Below are positions 9,384-17,868 of a DNA stretch of 34,978 nucleotides, piece after piece. The notes under the pieces are model-generated. The model was not told the DNA's origin. It saw only the letters and a list, made by a program, of their open reading frames with translations, and ran no database searches. The stretch lies in assembly GCA_013416795.1 (NCBI GenBank), contig RQSC01000029.1, forward strand, positions 79,420-114,397, read 5' to 3'. Position numbers and translations under genes: made by a program. The stretch comes from Prasinococcaceae sp. CCMP 1430 (taxonomy: Eukaryota > Prasinodermophyta > Palmophyllophyceae > Prasinococcales > Prasinococcaceae). How positions within the stretch are numbered: the first letter of the stretch is position 1; each line of letters begins with the position of its first letter.

Positions 9384-10799
9384 ATGGACGGCAAGGAGAA
9401 GGGCGCGGGCCCGCTGCCGCGCGGGCGCCCCAGCACGACGACGGTCAAGGCCTTCGTGGCCATCTTTGCGGGAGTGATCCTGGGCTACCAGCTGGGTTGG
9501 AGCCAGGGGACGCGCTCCAGGGCGGGAGTGTTTTCCGAGGGGTCGCGGTTGCGGCTCACCAGGGGTGCGGGCGGCGCCGGTGCTGTCGATGTGACGAGGA
9601 TACGCGCGACGTGCCGGCCGGAGCGCGGGGGGGGCAAGGTGGTGCTCGTCACCGGCACGGGCGGATTCGTTGGCTTCCACTCGGCGCTCGCGCTCAAGGC
9701 GCGCGGCGACGCGGTCATCGGCCTGGACAACTTCAACGACTACTACTCGGTCAACCTGAAGTACGCGCGCGAGGCCGAGCTGGAAAAGGCCGGCGTATAC
9801 ACGGTGCATGCGGACCTGAACGACGCGGACGCGCTCGCCCACCTCCTTGGGGAGTGCCACTTCACGCACGTGCTGCACCTCGCGGCGCAGGCCGGAGTCC
9901 GCTACGCACTACAGAATCCGCTTAGCTACGCGCGGTCGAACGTGGACGGCTTCGTAACGCTGCTCGAGGCGCTGCGCGTGCAGGAGGGGGGGCCGCCCGC
10001 AATCATCGCCGCCTCGAGCTCGTCGGTATACGGGCTCAACACGAAGGTGCCGTTCTCCGAAACTGACGCCGTGGCGCGCCCTGCCTCGCTCTATGCTGCG
10101 ACCAAGCGCGCCGACGAGCTGCTTGCGCACACATACGTCAACATCCACAACCTGCCAATCACCATGCTGCGATTCTTCACCGTGTATGGCCCGTGGGGGC
10201 GGCCCGACATGGCCTACTTCTTCTTCGCAAATAAGATCGCGAAGGGGGAGCCCATCACGGTGTACAGCCTTCCCGACGGGCGAGAGCCAGGTGCGTGCTT
10301 GCTCACTCGCCCGCGAACGTGTGTGGGGGCCGCCGCGAGTCGCCGCGCAGTGCGCTGACAGCAAGCGTACGCATCACGCACAGGGCGCGATTTCACGTAC
10401 ATCGATGACGTAGTGCAGGGCTGCCTGGGCTCAATCGACTCGAGCCCGGTGCCCGGCGCCACCTTGGGCTGCGAGGACTGTGAGCACAAGCGGGCGGAGC
10501 TGCGCATATACAACCTGGGGAACACGAGGCCCACCGCGGTGGGGACAATGGTCGAGATCCTCGAGAAACACCTGGGCATGGATGCCAACAAGCACGTGGT
10601 GCCCATGCCCGCGAATGGCGACGTGCCCTTCACCCACGCAAACATCAGCGCCGCAAAGAGGGACTTTGCGTACAAGCCCACGACCGACCTAGACACGGGC
10701 CTCGGAAAATTCGTGGAGTGGTACCGCGAGTGGATCATGAGCGGCAGGATCACGCTCGGCGGGCGCCAGGCCTTCGAGGGTGGCAGCGGCAGGCGATAG
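9384..10799 (+). CDS. UDP-glucuronate 4-epimerase, type II membrane protein (2 exons)
   Basis: Interconverts UDP-glucuronate and UDP-galacturonate in the Golgi, supplying acidic sugars for cell-surface polysaccharides. Exons 9384-10290 and 10384-10799 give 440 residues. The 93-base intron is GTGCGT...CAG and splits the glycine codon of GRDFTYIDDV. A short basic cytosolic tail and one membrane helix (~22-38) precede a short-chain-dehydrogenase fold: NAD-binding TGTGGFVG (90-97), DNFNDYY (115-121) typical of UDP-sugar epimerases, and the catalytic pair Y237/K241 in YAATK with upstream SSSSVYG. This matches plant GAE proteins. ATG 9384 starts the conserved frame. An upstream out-of-frame ATG at 9335 opens a long overlapping frame that would compete for initiation. 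UDP-arabinose or UDP-glucose 4-epimerase is less likely given the membrane anchor and the DNFNDYY motif. Confidence 0.88.
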
Positions 10800-10821
10800 G
10801 CGCGCAGGACGCGCGGGTGCA

Positions 10822-10870
10822 GGGGCGCGTGCGCCCCCACGGCGCGCGTGCGCCCCCACGGCGCGCGTGC
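10822..10870 (+). repeat. 19-bp GC-rich tandem repeat in the epimerase 3' region
   Basis: Two near-identical 19-base units (G-rich start, CGCGTGCGCCCCCAC end) and half of a third lie just after the epimerase stop. Each unit can base-pair within itself, so the transcript could fold into short hairpins near its 3' end. Confidence 0.6.
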
Positions 10871-11005
10871 TCCGTCGGAACATTGATGTGGGTGGACAAC
10901 TTTACTCTAATTTCTAAGGTTGTGTACACATACTGATGATGTTGCTCATCACGCGGGCGCGGTGCTCCCCCCTCTCTCCCTATCGTGGGGCGTTGCGCGC
11001 CGTGC

Positions 11006-11475
11006 TCATTTCTTCATCTTAATCTGCGCCTTGCCCGACGCCGAGTCCCAGATCGACTGGTAGCCAAGCACCTTGTGGGCGCATGCTCAGAGTCAGCTCT
11101 ATAGCACGCACGCAGCGCCGCCGCGAGCAACTCGCAGAGCCGCAGATGTCGCACCTTATCGAGCGCATCCTTCGGCACGCGGCCCTTGTTCGCCAGCGTC
11201 TTCTCCTCGAGGAAGCGCAAAGCACCGATGCGCGTGATGCTCTTCGCCTTGTCGAAGCCGCTCTCTTCGAGGTACTTCTGGATGCGCGCTCGCTCCGCCA
11301 GCCCGCGGCGCCAGAACTCGGCGATGAACACGCTGGCGCCCGCGACAAAGTATGGTCCCACCGTCGCGAGCGGGTCCTCGGCGCGCGTGGAGGCGCGCGC
11401 CGCGCGGCACCGCCGCGCCGCGCGCCGNTGTTTCCCTCCGTGGAAGACACCATCTCCGAAGTGCGTAAATGCCAT
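11006..11475 (-). CDS. Small unknown protein with one hydrophobic segment (2 exons, contains N)
   Basis: Not recognised. The C-terminal exon 11006-11071 (VLGYQSIWDSASGKAQIKMKK, stop TGA) joins in phase 0 to the exon ending at 11155 (...VPKDALDK) across an 83-base intron GTGCGA...AAG. An AAG/GTG duplication at both junctions makes the exact join ambiguous by a few bases without changing the protein. The main exon has a hydrophobic stretch (VGPYFVAGASVFIAEFW), then a charged helical region (ERARIQKYLEESGFDKAKSITRIGALRFLEEKTL). The start is probably ATG 11475 (MAFTHFGDGVFHGGK). An N at 11428 directly follows that peptide, and the next ~20 codons are Arg/Ala-rich, so an intron or missing sequence probably sits there. 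Real length is perhaps 120-140 residues. A small organelle membrane subunit would fit, but this is a guess. Confidence 0.55.
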
Positions 11476-11743
11476 GATCCTATGTAATCGCTCCGTACAC
11501 ACACACGACCGCCCAAGGTGAGAGGCCCAACCAGGCCGTAAAGGTCTAGCCGGCAGTACCTAGACGCGCAGAACCCGACGGCGCACGCGCGCGCTAGAGA
11601 CTCGGAGCCTCAGGCATTGTTGTCGTGGCGAACCCGGCTCTTGCTTGCACGCGCTGTCGCATCGCGGCCAGGTTGGACGCCACGGCCGGTGTGCGCGCGC
11701 CGCGCTCCTGGTGAGCGCGCGTACGGCGCGAGGCGCGTTCGCC

Positions 11744-13774
11744 ATGGTGCAGGGTGCGGCGTCTCGCCGCGCCAGCCGCGCGGGGACGGTGGCGGTTGCT
11801 GTTGCGATGCTGCTCGCCGTGAGCTCGCCTGGCCGATTGCAGCGGCGCGGCGCGGCCGCGTTCGTCCTGCCGGGAACGTATCCTGTAGAGTGGAGCTTCG
11901 GGGATGCCCTTCACGTGTGCGTGAACAGTCTGCGGAGCGCCGCGACCGAGCTGCCGTACGACTACTACGCGCTCCCCTACTGCGTACCAGAGGGCGGCCC
12001 CCAGCGCATTACCGAGAACCTCGGCGAGCTGCTCCACGGTGACCGCATCGAGTCAAGCCCGTACGTCTTCCACGCGCTGCGCCCAGAGATGGGTAGCTTA
12101 TGCAAGCGTACGCTCTCCAAGGCGGATGCGGCATCGTTTGCCACCTTCATAAGAGAGGGCTACCGAGCGCACATGATTCTCGACAACCTGCCGGTCACCA
12201 CAGCCGATCTTGCTTCGGCAAGAAACGGGACGATCGCAAGTGCGATGGGCGATGGCTCACGCCCTCTGGGCGAAGTGCAGACGGGCTTCCCGGTGGGGGC
12301 GCTCATTCCAGGCGAGGCTTCCAGGTTCGACGTGAAGCTGGTGCCCGTGATTCACAATCACCTCGCGTTCACCGTGCTGGTGCATCCAATCGCAGTGAAC
12401 GACACAGTGCGAGTGGTGGGCTTCGAGGTAGAAGCCTGCAGCGCAAGGGATGCCGCCCGGGGTGTGGCGAAAGGGAGCGTGCGTCGCGACAGTGCTGCGG
12501 GCACCGACAGCGTGTGTGACGGCGCGACGATTCCGGTATACGCGCGGGAGGGCGAGACCTTTGAGTTTAGCTACAGCGTGGCATTTAGGAACAGCTCCAC
12601 CGAATGGGTCACACGCTGGGACGCGTATCTGCAAATGGGCGACGCGAGTGTGCACTGGTTCTCAATCGCAAACTCTGCCACGATCGTCTTATTCATCGGC
12701 GGCATCGTGGGGGTGATACTGGCCAAGACGGTGCGCCGCGACCTCGCCCGGTACGAAACGCTCGTGCAGCGTGCGCGTCCGCACACGGACGGCGCAATCG
12801 AAGACTCCGGGTGGAAGTTGGTCTCCGCCGACGTCTTCCGCCCGCCCGCACGCGCCCGCCGCCTCAGCGTGTTCATTGGCACAGGCGTACAGACGCTGTG
12901 TGTCGCAGTTGCCACCGTGGCCTTCGCCGCGCTGGGCTTCCTGAGCCCTGCATCGCGAGGCTCGCTGCTGTCTGCAATCATTGTGGCGTACGTGCTGCTT
13001 GGATTCGTGGGTGGCTACGTGTGCGTGTCCGCCCACAAATTTATCGTCGGAACAAGCCACGGCTGGCTGCCGCTAGCTCTGCAGACGGCTGTTATGATGC
13101 CGGGGATCACTTTCGCCACGATGATGCTGGTGAACATGGCCATATGGCGCACTGGATCGAGCGGCGCGACTCCCGTGAGCGCGCTGGCAATCATGGCGGT
13201 GCTCTGGACGGCGGCGGCGGTCCCATTGACGGTGGCAGGCGCCTTCGCTTCCTCAAAGGTCGCTCCCGAGGCACGCGAGCACCATCGCTCGAATCAGATC
13301 CCGCGCCAGATCCCGCCCAGTGCGCACGGCGGCCTCCTCATCAGCCTCGCCGCAGGGCTGCTGCCGTTCAGCACCGTCTTCATGGAGGCGTTCTTCATCA
13401 TGCAGTCTGTGTGGCTGAAGCACACGTACTACCTGTTCGGCATCCTCACTATAGTGCTAGCGTTGTCGTTGCTCGTGACCGCCGAGGCCACCCTCTGCCT
13501 CGTATATATGCAGCTCTGCGCAGAAAACTACCGATGGTGGTGGCCTGCGTGGCACATGGGCGGATCCGTGGCGGCGTATGTCGCCGCCTTCTCCGTCATT
13601 TTTTTCTTCAAGGACTTGGAGCGTCTGCAAGCAGGTGGATGGCCGGCGGTGGTCATGTACTTCTCATACATGGGCCTCGCATCAATGTTCGCATACTTCG
13701 CTCTTGGTGCGGCCTCATGGGCGAGCGCGGCGTGGTTCGTCAACGAGCTCTTCCGCTCACTGAAAGCCGAATGA
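11744..13774 (+). CDS. TM9SF/nonaspanin (EMP70) membrane protein
   Basis: Nine-transmembrane Golgi/endosome protein of the TM9SF family, involved in sorting membrane proteins. A single exon encodes 676 residues from ATG 11744 (context GCCATGG); the frame stays open upstream but lacks a better start. A signal peptide (AVAVAMLLAVSS) is followed by the family hallmark FVLPGTYP at the mature N-terminus, a large lumenal domain containing LPYDYYALPYC, then nine hydrophobic segments in the C-terminal half, with the family features SVWLKHTYYLFG and CAENYRWWWPAW. The protein ends LKAE, which fits the KXD/E coatomer-binding signal described for plant nonaspanins and predicts Golgi retention. Head-to-head with the small unknown gene (268 bases between starts), tail-to-tail with the unknown gene at 14066. 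Confidence 0.92.
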   Translation: MVQGAASRRASRAGTVAVAVAMLLAVSSPGRLQRRGAAAFVLPGTYPVEWSFGDALHVCVNSLRSAATELPYDYYALPYCVPEGGPQRITENLGELLHGDRIESSPYVFHALRPEMGSLCKRTLSKADAASFATFIREGYRAHMILDNLPVTTADLASARNGTIASAMGDGSRPLGEVQTGFPVGALIPGEASRFDVKLVPVIHNHLAFTVLVHPIAVNDTVRVVGFEVEACSARDAARGVAKGSVRRDSAAGTDSVCDGATIPVYAREGETFEFSYSVAFRNSSTEWVTRWDAYLQMGDASVHWFSIANSATIVLFIGGIVGVILAKTVRRDLARYETLVQRARPHTDGAIEDSGWKLVSADVFRPPARARRLSVFIGTGVQTLCVAVATVAFAALGFLSPASRGSLLSAIIVAYVLLGFVGGYVCVSAHKFIVGTSHGWLPLALQTAVMMPGITFATMMLVNMAIWRTGSSGATPVSALAIMAVLWTAAAVPLTVAGAFASSKVAPEAREHHRSNQIPRQIPPSAHGGLLISLAAGLLPFSTVFMEAFFIMQSVWLKHTYYLFGILTIVLALSLLVTAEATLCLVYMQLCAENYRWWWPAWHMGGSVAAYVAAFSVIFFFKDLERLQAGGWPAVVMYFSYMGLASMFAYFALGAASWASAAWFVNELFRSLKAE

Positions 13775-14065
13775 CGAGGCCGCACAAAGCAGCAGGTGAA
13801 CAAGCAGAAGCACGACATTCTGAGCGCAACCAGTGGGCAGCTTGCTGACTCTCTCCAGATGCGCCAGGAGAGGCTATCATGCGATGCGTCGTAAGAGCGT
13901 CCAGCGAGAACGAGCACGAGCACGCGTGCGTGTGCTGGCAGGGCAAATGCGTGTGAATGCTCCTACGTGATTACATTGTCATTCTGCCGTGCCTTCGCGC
14001 TGCGTCGCGAAATATCTGTACATGGGGGGCGGCACGCGCCCACAGCGCGCGTGCAATTGCGGCCG
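13775..14065. other. Tail-to-tail spacer between nonaspanin and unknown gene
   Basis: 291 bases without a supported gene. On the minus strand a TGTAAT at about 13970 lies about 95 bases after the stop of the unknown gene and could serve as a TGTAA-type poly(A) signal. No repeat or RNA gene seen. Confidence 0.35.
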
Positions 14066-14698
14066 TCACGCCGCTGCAGCCGGCTCGGAGTGCACGAGTC
14101 TCTGCGCATCCTCGGGCCGCAATATTTGCAGCACACGACAGCTCTCGAAGGCGAACTTGTCGCCGCGTCGGTAGCCCGGCCCAGCGCACTCCACCTGTAA
14201 GAGTATGCGTGGCTTGAGCCTCGCCTTCGAGCTGGAAGGGAAGTCGCAGCGTACTGCTCCCTCCTCAGTGAGATGTGCGAAGAAGCACGCCTCAAATGGC
14301 GGCCAGGAACACGCCCCACGCGAGCTCAGCGCGTTTCGGCCGAGCTGGTAGCCCGTGCGCGCGTCGAAGACCGAGCGAAGCTCGGTCCCGACCACGGCGG
14401 TCACTTTGAAGAAAGTCATTGGCTTCTTGAGCTCGACGCACTCCCACCCGCGCGGGATGCGACTCGAGCATGGCAACTGCCGGTGAGGAGGCTCATAGAG
14501 CATGCGGTGCAGCGTATGCAGCCGGCGCAAGAACTGCGCGCGCTCGGCCGTCGTCTCGAGCTTGTCCAAGGCCTCGCCGACGCGCCGGTCAAGCTCGAGC
14601 CGCCGTGATCCCGTGCGAGCGTCGCGCGGCGTCTGCACCCGCTCGGGCAGCAGATCCAAGTAAGGCCGCACGGGCGGGTCCAAGGAGGCACTCGCCAT
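14066..14698 (-). CDS. Unknown 210-residue protein
   Basis: I do not recognise the family. ATG 14698 starts MASASLDPPVRPYLDLLPERVQ; the frame is open further upstream but that part is Gly/Arg-rich, so this ATG is preferred. An N-terminal helical region (LDRRVGEALDKLETTAERAQFLRRLHTLHRMLYEP) precedes a compact, mixed domain: RIPRGWECVELKKPMTF, SVFDARTGYQLGR, WPPFEACFFAH, FPSSSKARLKPRILLQVEC, KFAFESCRVLQIL. The order of these elements is reminiscent of uncharacterised protist/viral beta-rich domains with a 'SVFDG..Y.LG' motif, but that is a memory-based impression. No signal peptide or membrane helix. Codon use resembles its neighbours. It is head-to-head with the tepsin gene, 896 bases between starts. 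Confidence 0.7.
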   Translation of the reverse strand: MASASLDPPVRPYLDLLPERVQTPRDARTGSRRLELDRRVGEALDKLETTAERAQFLRRLHTLHRMLYEPPHRQLPCSSRIPRGWECVELKKPMTFFKVTAVVGTELRSVFDARTGYQLGRNALSSRGACSWPPFEACFFAHLTEEGAVRCDFPSSSKARLKPRILLQVECAGPGYRRGDKFAFESCRVLQILRPEDAQRLVHSEPAAAA

Positions 14699-15594
14699 CG
14701 CCTCCGGTCCCTCCCCGCCCCTCCCTCTCCCTCCCGCCTGTGCACGTCTCTCTGCCTGTTCCCCCCGGTCGCACGCGTCTCCTGCCTCGCCAACCGCGGC
14801 CGGCGCGTGCACCACCCGCCGCCGACCCACCAAGCCCACACCCCTCCGAACCGTCTAAACCGCGTCCCGCAGACCTACACCCCCAGCCCCTCGCGAGCGC
14901 GTCGGCCCGGGCCCTCGTCGCCCCAGCGGGCTGGCCCCGCCAGCGCGCGCGGTGTGGGAGTGCGCCGCCGCTAACAGCCTCCCCAGGCCAGGCCTCGCCA
15001 CGCAACTTCGAAATAACAACGCGCCGCCGTTTCCGTGCATTTTGATGGGAGGCACGTCAAAACGCACCAGCAACGCAACGCACGCGGGCCAGGTCAAAAG
15101 GCACGCGCCCTTTCCCCCGGAAGGAATTTCGAGCATCAACGCACGCGTTTCTGCGCGGGTGTTGAATTCATGTACATATATTACCTGGGAATGCGGGGGA
15201 AGGTTTCAACGAGGGAAGCGTTTTTATTGGCCTTTTTTTCCCCCACTTTACTGGAACTCGGGCGCGTGCCGCCGCGCCACATCTCGCGCGGGGGGGGGGC
15301 GCTACCGGCCTGGGGAGGCCGCTCCGAGGAAGGTGGTGGTGGTGGTGGTGGTCGCAGAGGGCTGGGACTGGAGCATTGCTCGCCTCGCCTCGTCGCGCTG
15401 CGCGCCCCGCCACCTGGGAGCGCGCCTTCGCGCGGCGGGCGGGGCGGGGCGGGCGCGCGCTTTCTCGAGCGGCGGGAGAGGTGGCCGGGGCTGTGCGTGT
15501 GTGGGGAGGGGGGAAGTGAGGGGTAAAGCGGCGGCACTGCCGGGCTGCGCAGTTGCGCACGCCGAATCGATCGTGCCAAGTCACACAGAAGACC
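14699..15594. promoter_or_regulatory. Long divergent intergenic region with inverted TTTGACC elements
   Basis: About 900 bases between the unknown gene (-) and the tepsin gene (+). No supported gene. Pyrimidine-rich and CG-rich blocks alternate with an AT-richer island at 15000-15250. Two minus-strand copies of the TTTGACC element lie here: GTGCGTTTTGACGTG at 15053-15067 and GTGCCTTTTGACCTGG at 15089-15104 (both read on the minus strand). Read on that strand they point towards the unknown gene. Confidence 0.4.
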
Positions 15595-17565
15595 ATGGCG
15601 GCGATGATGGACCGCTATAAGCGCAACCGCCAGATAGACGAGGCGACGGCCCCGCACGAGAACCCCTCGCCGCAGTGGCTGCTCAACGAGGTCGCCAAGG
15701 CGCTCGAAAGCGGTGACCCGGACGCGTCGGCGGACACGGCGGCCCACCTGGCGCGCAGGCTGGAGCACAAGAGTGTGCTCACGAAGCTCAAAACCCTCAA
15801 GTTCCTCAAGTTCTTGTGTCAGCACGCGCCGCTGCTCTTCCGGCGCGAGGCGCAGAAGGCATGCGCGGCGCCAGCCCGCGCTCTGCAGATGTACCGCGGG
15901 CCGCCAGATCCAACCAAGGGCGAGGCCCTCAACAGGCAGGTCCGCGAGCTCGCGGCGGAGACAGTCAAGTCCATCTACTCTGAGGCGCCGCCGGAGGCGC
16001 TGAACGCAGGCGCGACGCAACAGAGTGGCAACGCCAGGATCCAGGGCTTTGGCAGCTCGAACATGTCCGGGGGGCTTCGCAGCGGCGCTGCCGAAGCTGG
16101 CGGCAGTGGCAGCAAGTACGGGGGTTTTGGAAGCGATGGCAGCAGCGGCGGCGGTGCCAGGCGTGGGAGTGGCGCCGCTGCTGACATTGTTAGCTCCGCC
16201 ACCAACGTGGCGACGAGCGCCATGCGCATGATGGGCTTCAAGGGCGCGGGAGGATCCCAGAGCCAAACTTCGCAGGGGCAGCAGCAAGGCTTCGGCTCGC
16301 AGAGCCAGTACGAGCCGTACGATCCCCACCCTGCGCCACGCGTCCAGGCGGTGCCGCTTCCGACGCCCACAAACCTCGCCGCTGACGCCGGTCGCGACGA
16401 GGAGCGGACGGTGGCGACCGTGTGCGCGCCGGGCGGCGTGCGCGTTGCGCCCAAAAAGGAGGTGCTCGCGTCTGCGGTCCGAGCGGCGCTGACGCAGAGC
16501 GAAGCGGCGCTGACGGTGGCAATCGACGCGCGCCTGGCCGACGCGCAGGGCGAGGGTGGTGGCTGGCAAGCAGCGCTCAAGGCGCTGTACTTTCTCGAGG
16601 CGCTGCTCGGCGCAGGCGAACCCACCGCTGGGCGATATAGGACGCACTACTCGGCAAACCCGCAGGTGCTCGAGGCGCTGGAGTCCAGCTCTCAGGCCCA
16701 GCTGCGTGACAAGGCCAAGAAGGTGCTAGCAATGCTAGGTCTACGCGCGCCGCCAGCCGCACCTACGGCAGCCCGCGCTGCCGCAGCGCCCACCGGGAGT
16801 CTGATAGACTTTGGTGGCGCCGAGGCGGCCCCGGCGCAGCCCAGCGCTGGTGGCCTCGACGATCTGTTCGGGGACATGAGCTTCGGTGGTCCAGCGCCGG
16901 AAGCGGCCGCGTCAGCAGGGGCCTCAGCTACACAGTCTGCAGCCTCCCCTGGCGCCGACTTGTTTGCAGGTTTGGCCGTCGACGGCAGTGCCTCCTCGAC
17001 AGCTCCAGCTCGAACCCCTCCTGCGCCTGCCGCTGTCACGCCCGCCGCTCCCCCAAGCGCCTCCGCACCCCTGGACGCGGACTTCTTTGGCGGCGCCGCC
17101 CCCCCCGCTCCGCAGATACAGCAGCAACAGGTGCCGCAGATGCAGTACCAGCAGATGCCGCAGATGCAGCAGCCACAGGCGCCGCAGATGCAATACCAGC
17201 AGATGCCGCAGATGCAGCAGCCACAGGCGCCGCAGATGCAATACCAGCAGATGCCGCAGATGCAGCGGCCACAGGCGCCGCACATGCAGTACCAGCAGAT
17301 GCCGCAGATGCAGCGGCCACAGGCGCCGCACATGCAGTACCAGCAGATGCCGCAGATGCAATACCAGCAGATGCCGCAGATGCAGTACCAGCAGATGCCG
17401 CAGATGCAGCAGCAGTACGCCCACGTGCCGCACATGCAGTACGCCCAGGGGCAACAGCAGCAGCGCGCCCAGCAGGCCGTGGGCAACGGCAGCAGCCAGC
17501 GCCCCGCGCCGATGAGCAAGCCGTCGCCAAAGAAGACTGATGCTTTCTCCGGCCTGGGCTGGTGA
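15595..17565 (+). CDS. Tepsin/MTV1-like ENTH protein, AP-4 accessory factor
   Basis: Probable accessory protein of the AP-4 adaptor coat at the trans-Golgi network. A single exon encodes 656 residues from ATG 15595 (context ACCATGG). ENTH domain at ~1-135, with the tepsin-type helix VLTKLKTLKFLKFLC and the FRGPPDP-like YRGPPDPTKGEALNRQVREL, in contrast to lipid-binding epsins. A Gly/Ser/Gln-rich linker leads to a VHS-like second domain at ~295-400 (CAPGGVRVAPKKEVL, then WQAALKALYFLEALLG), as in tepsin and plant MTV1. The tail carries DLFAGLAV (LFAGLAV from residue ~456), which fits the LFxG[ML]x[LV] motif that binds the AP-4 beta appendage, a related LDDLFGDM, and a Gln/Met/Pro tandem repeat (~507-618). 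It ends DAFSGLGW. I see no clear clathrin box. Confidence 0.85.
   Translation: MAAMMDRYKRNRQIDEATAPHENPSPQWLLNEVAKALESGDPDASADTAAHLARRLEHKSVLTKLKTLKFLKFLCQHAPLLFRREAQKACAAPARALQMYRGPPDPTKGEALNRQVRELAAETVKSIYSEAPPEALNAGATQQSGNARIQGFGSSNMSGGLRSGAAEAGGSGSKYGGFGSDGSSGGGARRGSGAAADIVSSATNVATSAMRMMGFKGAGGSQSQTSQGQQQGFGSQSQYEPYDPHPAPRVQAVPLPTPTNLAADAGRDEERTVATVCAPGGVRVAPKKEVLASAVRAALTQSEAALTVAIDARLADAQGEGGGWQAALKALYFLEALLGAGEPTAGRYRTHYSANPQVLEALESSSQAQLRDKAKKVLAMLGLRAPPAAPTAARAAAAPTGSLIDFGGAEAAPAQPSAGGLDDLFGDMSFGGPAPEAAASAGASATQSAASPGADLFAGLAVDGSASSTAPARTPPAPAAVTPAAPPSASAPLDADFFGGAAPPAPQIQQQQVPQMQYQQMPQMQQPQAPQMQYQQMPQMQQPQAPQMQYQQMPQMQRPQAPHMQYQQMPQMQRPQAPHMQYQQMPQMQYQQMPQMQYQQMPQMQQQYAHVPHMQYAQGQQQQRAQQAVGNGSSQRPAPMSKPSPKKTDAFSGLGW
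17116..17412 (+). repeat. Coding tandem repeat (16-residue QM-rich unit)
   Basis: The tepsin tail contains several copies of a 48-base unit encoding QMPQMQQPQAPQMQYQ, with shorter 24-base sub-repeats (PQMQYQQM) near the end. Near-identity at DNA level points to recent expansion or homogenisation. Every insertion keeps the frame. Confidence 0.9.
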
Positions 17566-17868
17566 GGCAATGGAACGGCAGGCTTCTCGAGCGCCGCCTC
17601 CCAGCGGAGGGACGCGCCGCTAGGACATGGCGCGGCGCACCCCGCGCCCTAGCGACGGGCGCCGCCGCCGCGCGCATTCTTTTCTGTATTTTGGTGCTCG
17701 AGTCGCCTTAAACATTATGGTACCTGTTCTAAGGGCGGCGCGCGCGCTCGTCTCGGCGCTGCGTGCTCGCATCCTGCTCTCCCCACGCGACGGGACGTGT
17801 GCGCGCTCGCGGGGCATGGACAATCCCATGCGCGATTTGCACGGACGCCTCGTGGTGCATGCGGCCCA
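17566..17868. other. Tail-to-tail spacer between tepsin and SMC4
   Basis: 303 bases, no supported gene. A slightly AT-rich island at 17680-17725 may contain the polyadenylation region of either gene. Confidence 0.4.

Noticed and set aside
10930-10955. TGATGA as box C of a C/D snoRNA
   Set aside because: The site is part of a small TGATGA/TCATCA hairpin, and no box D CTGA lies at suitable distance.
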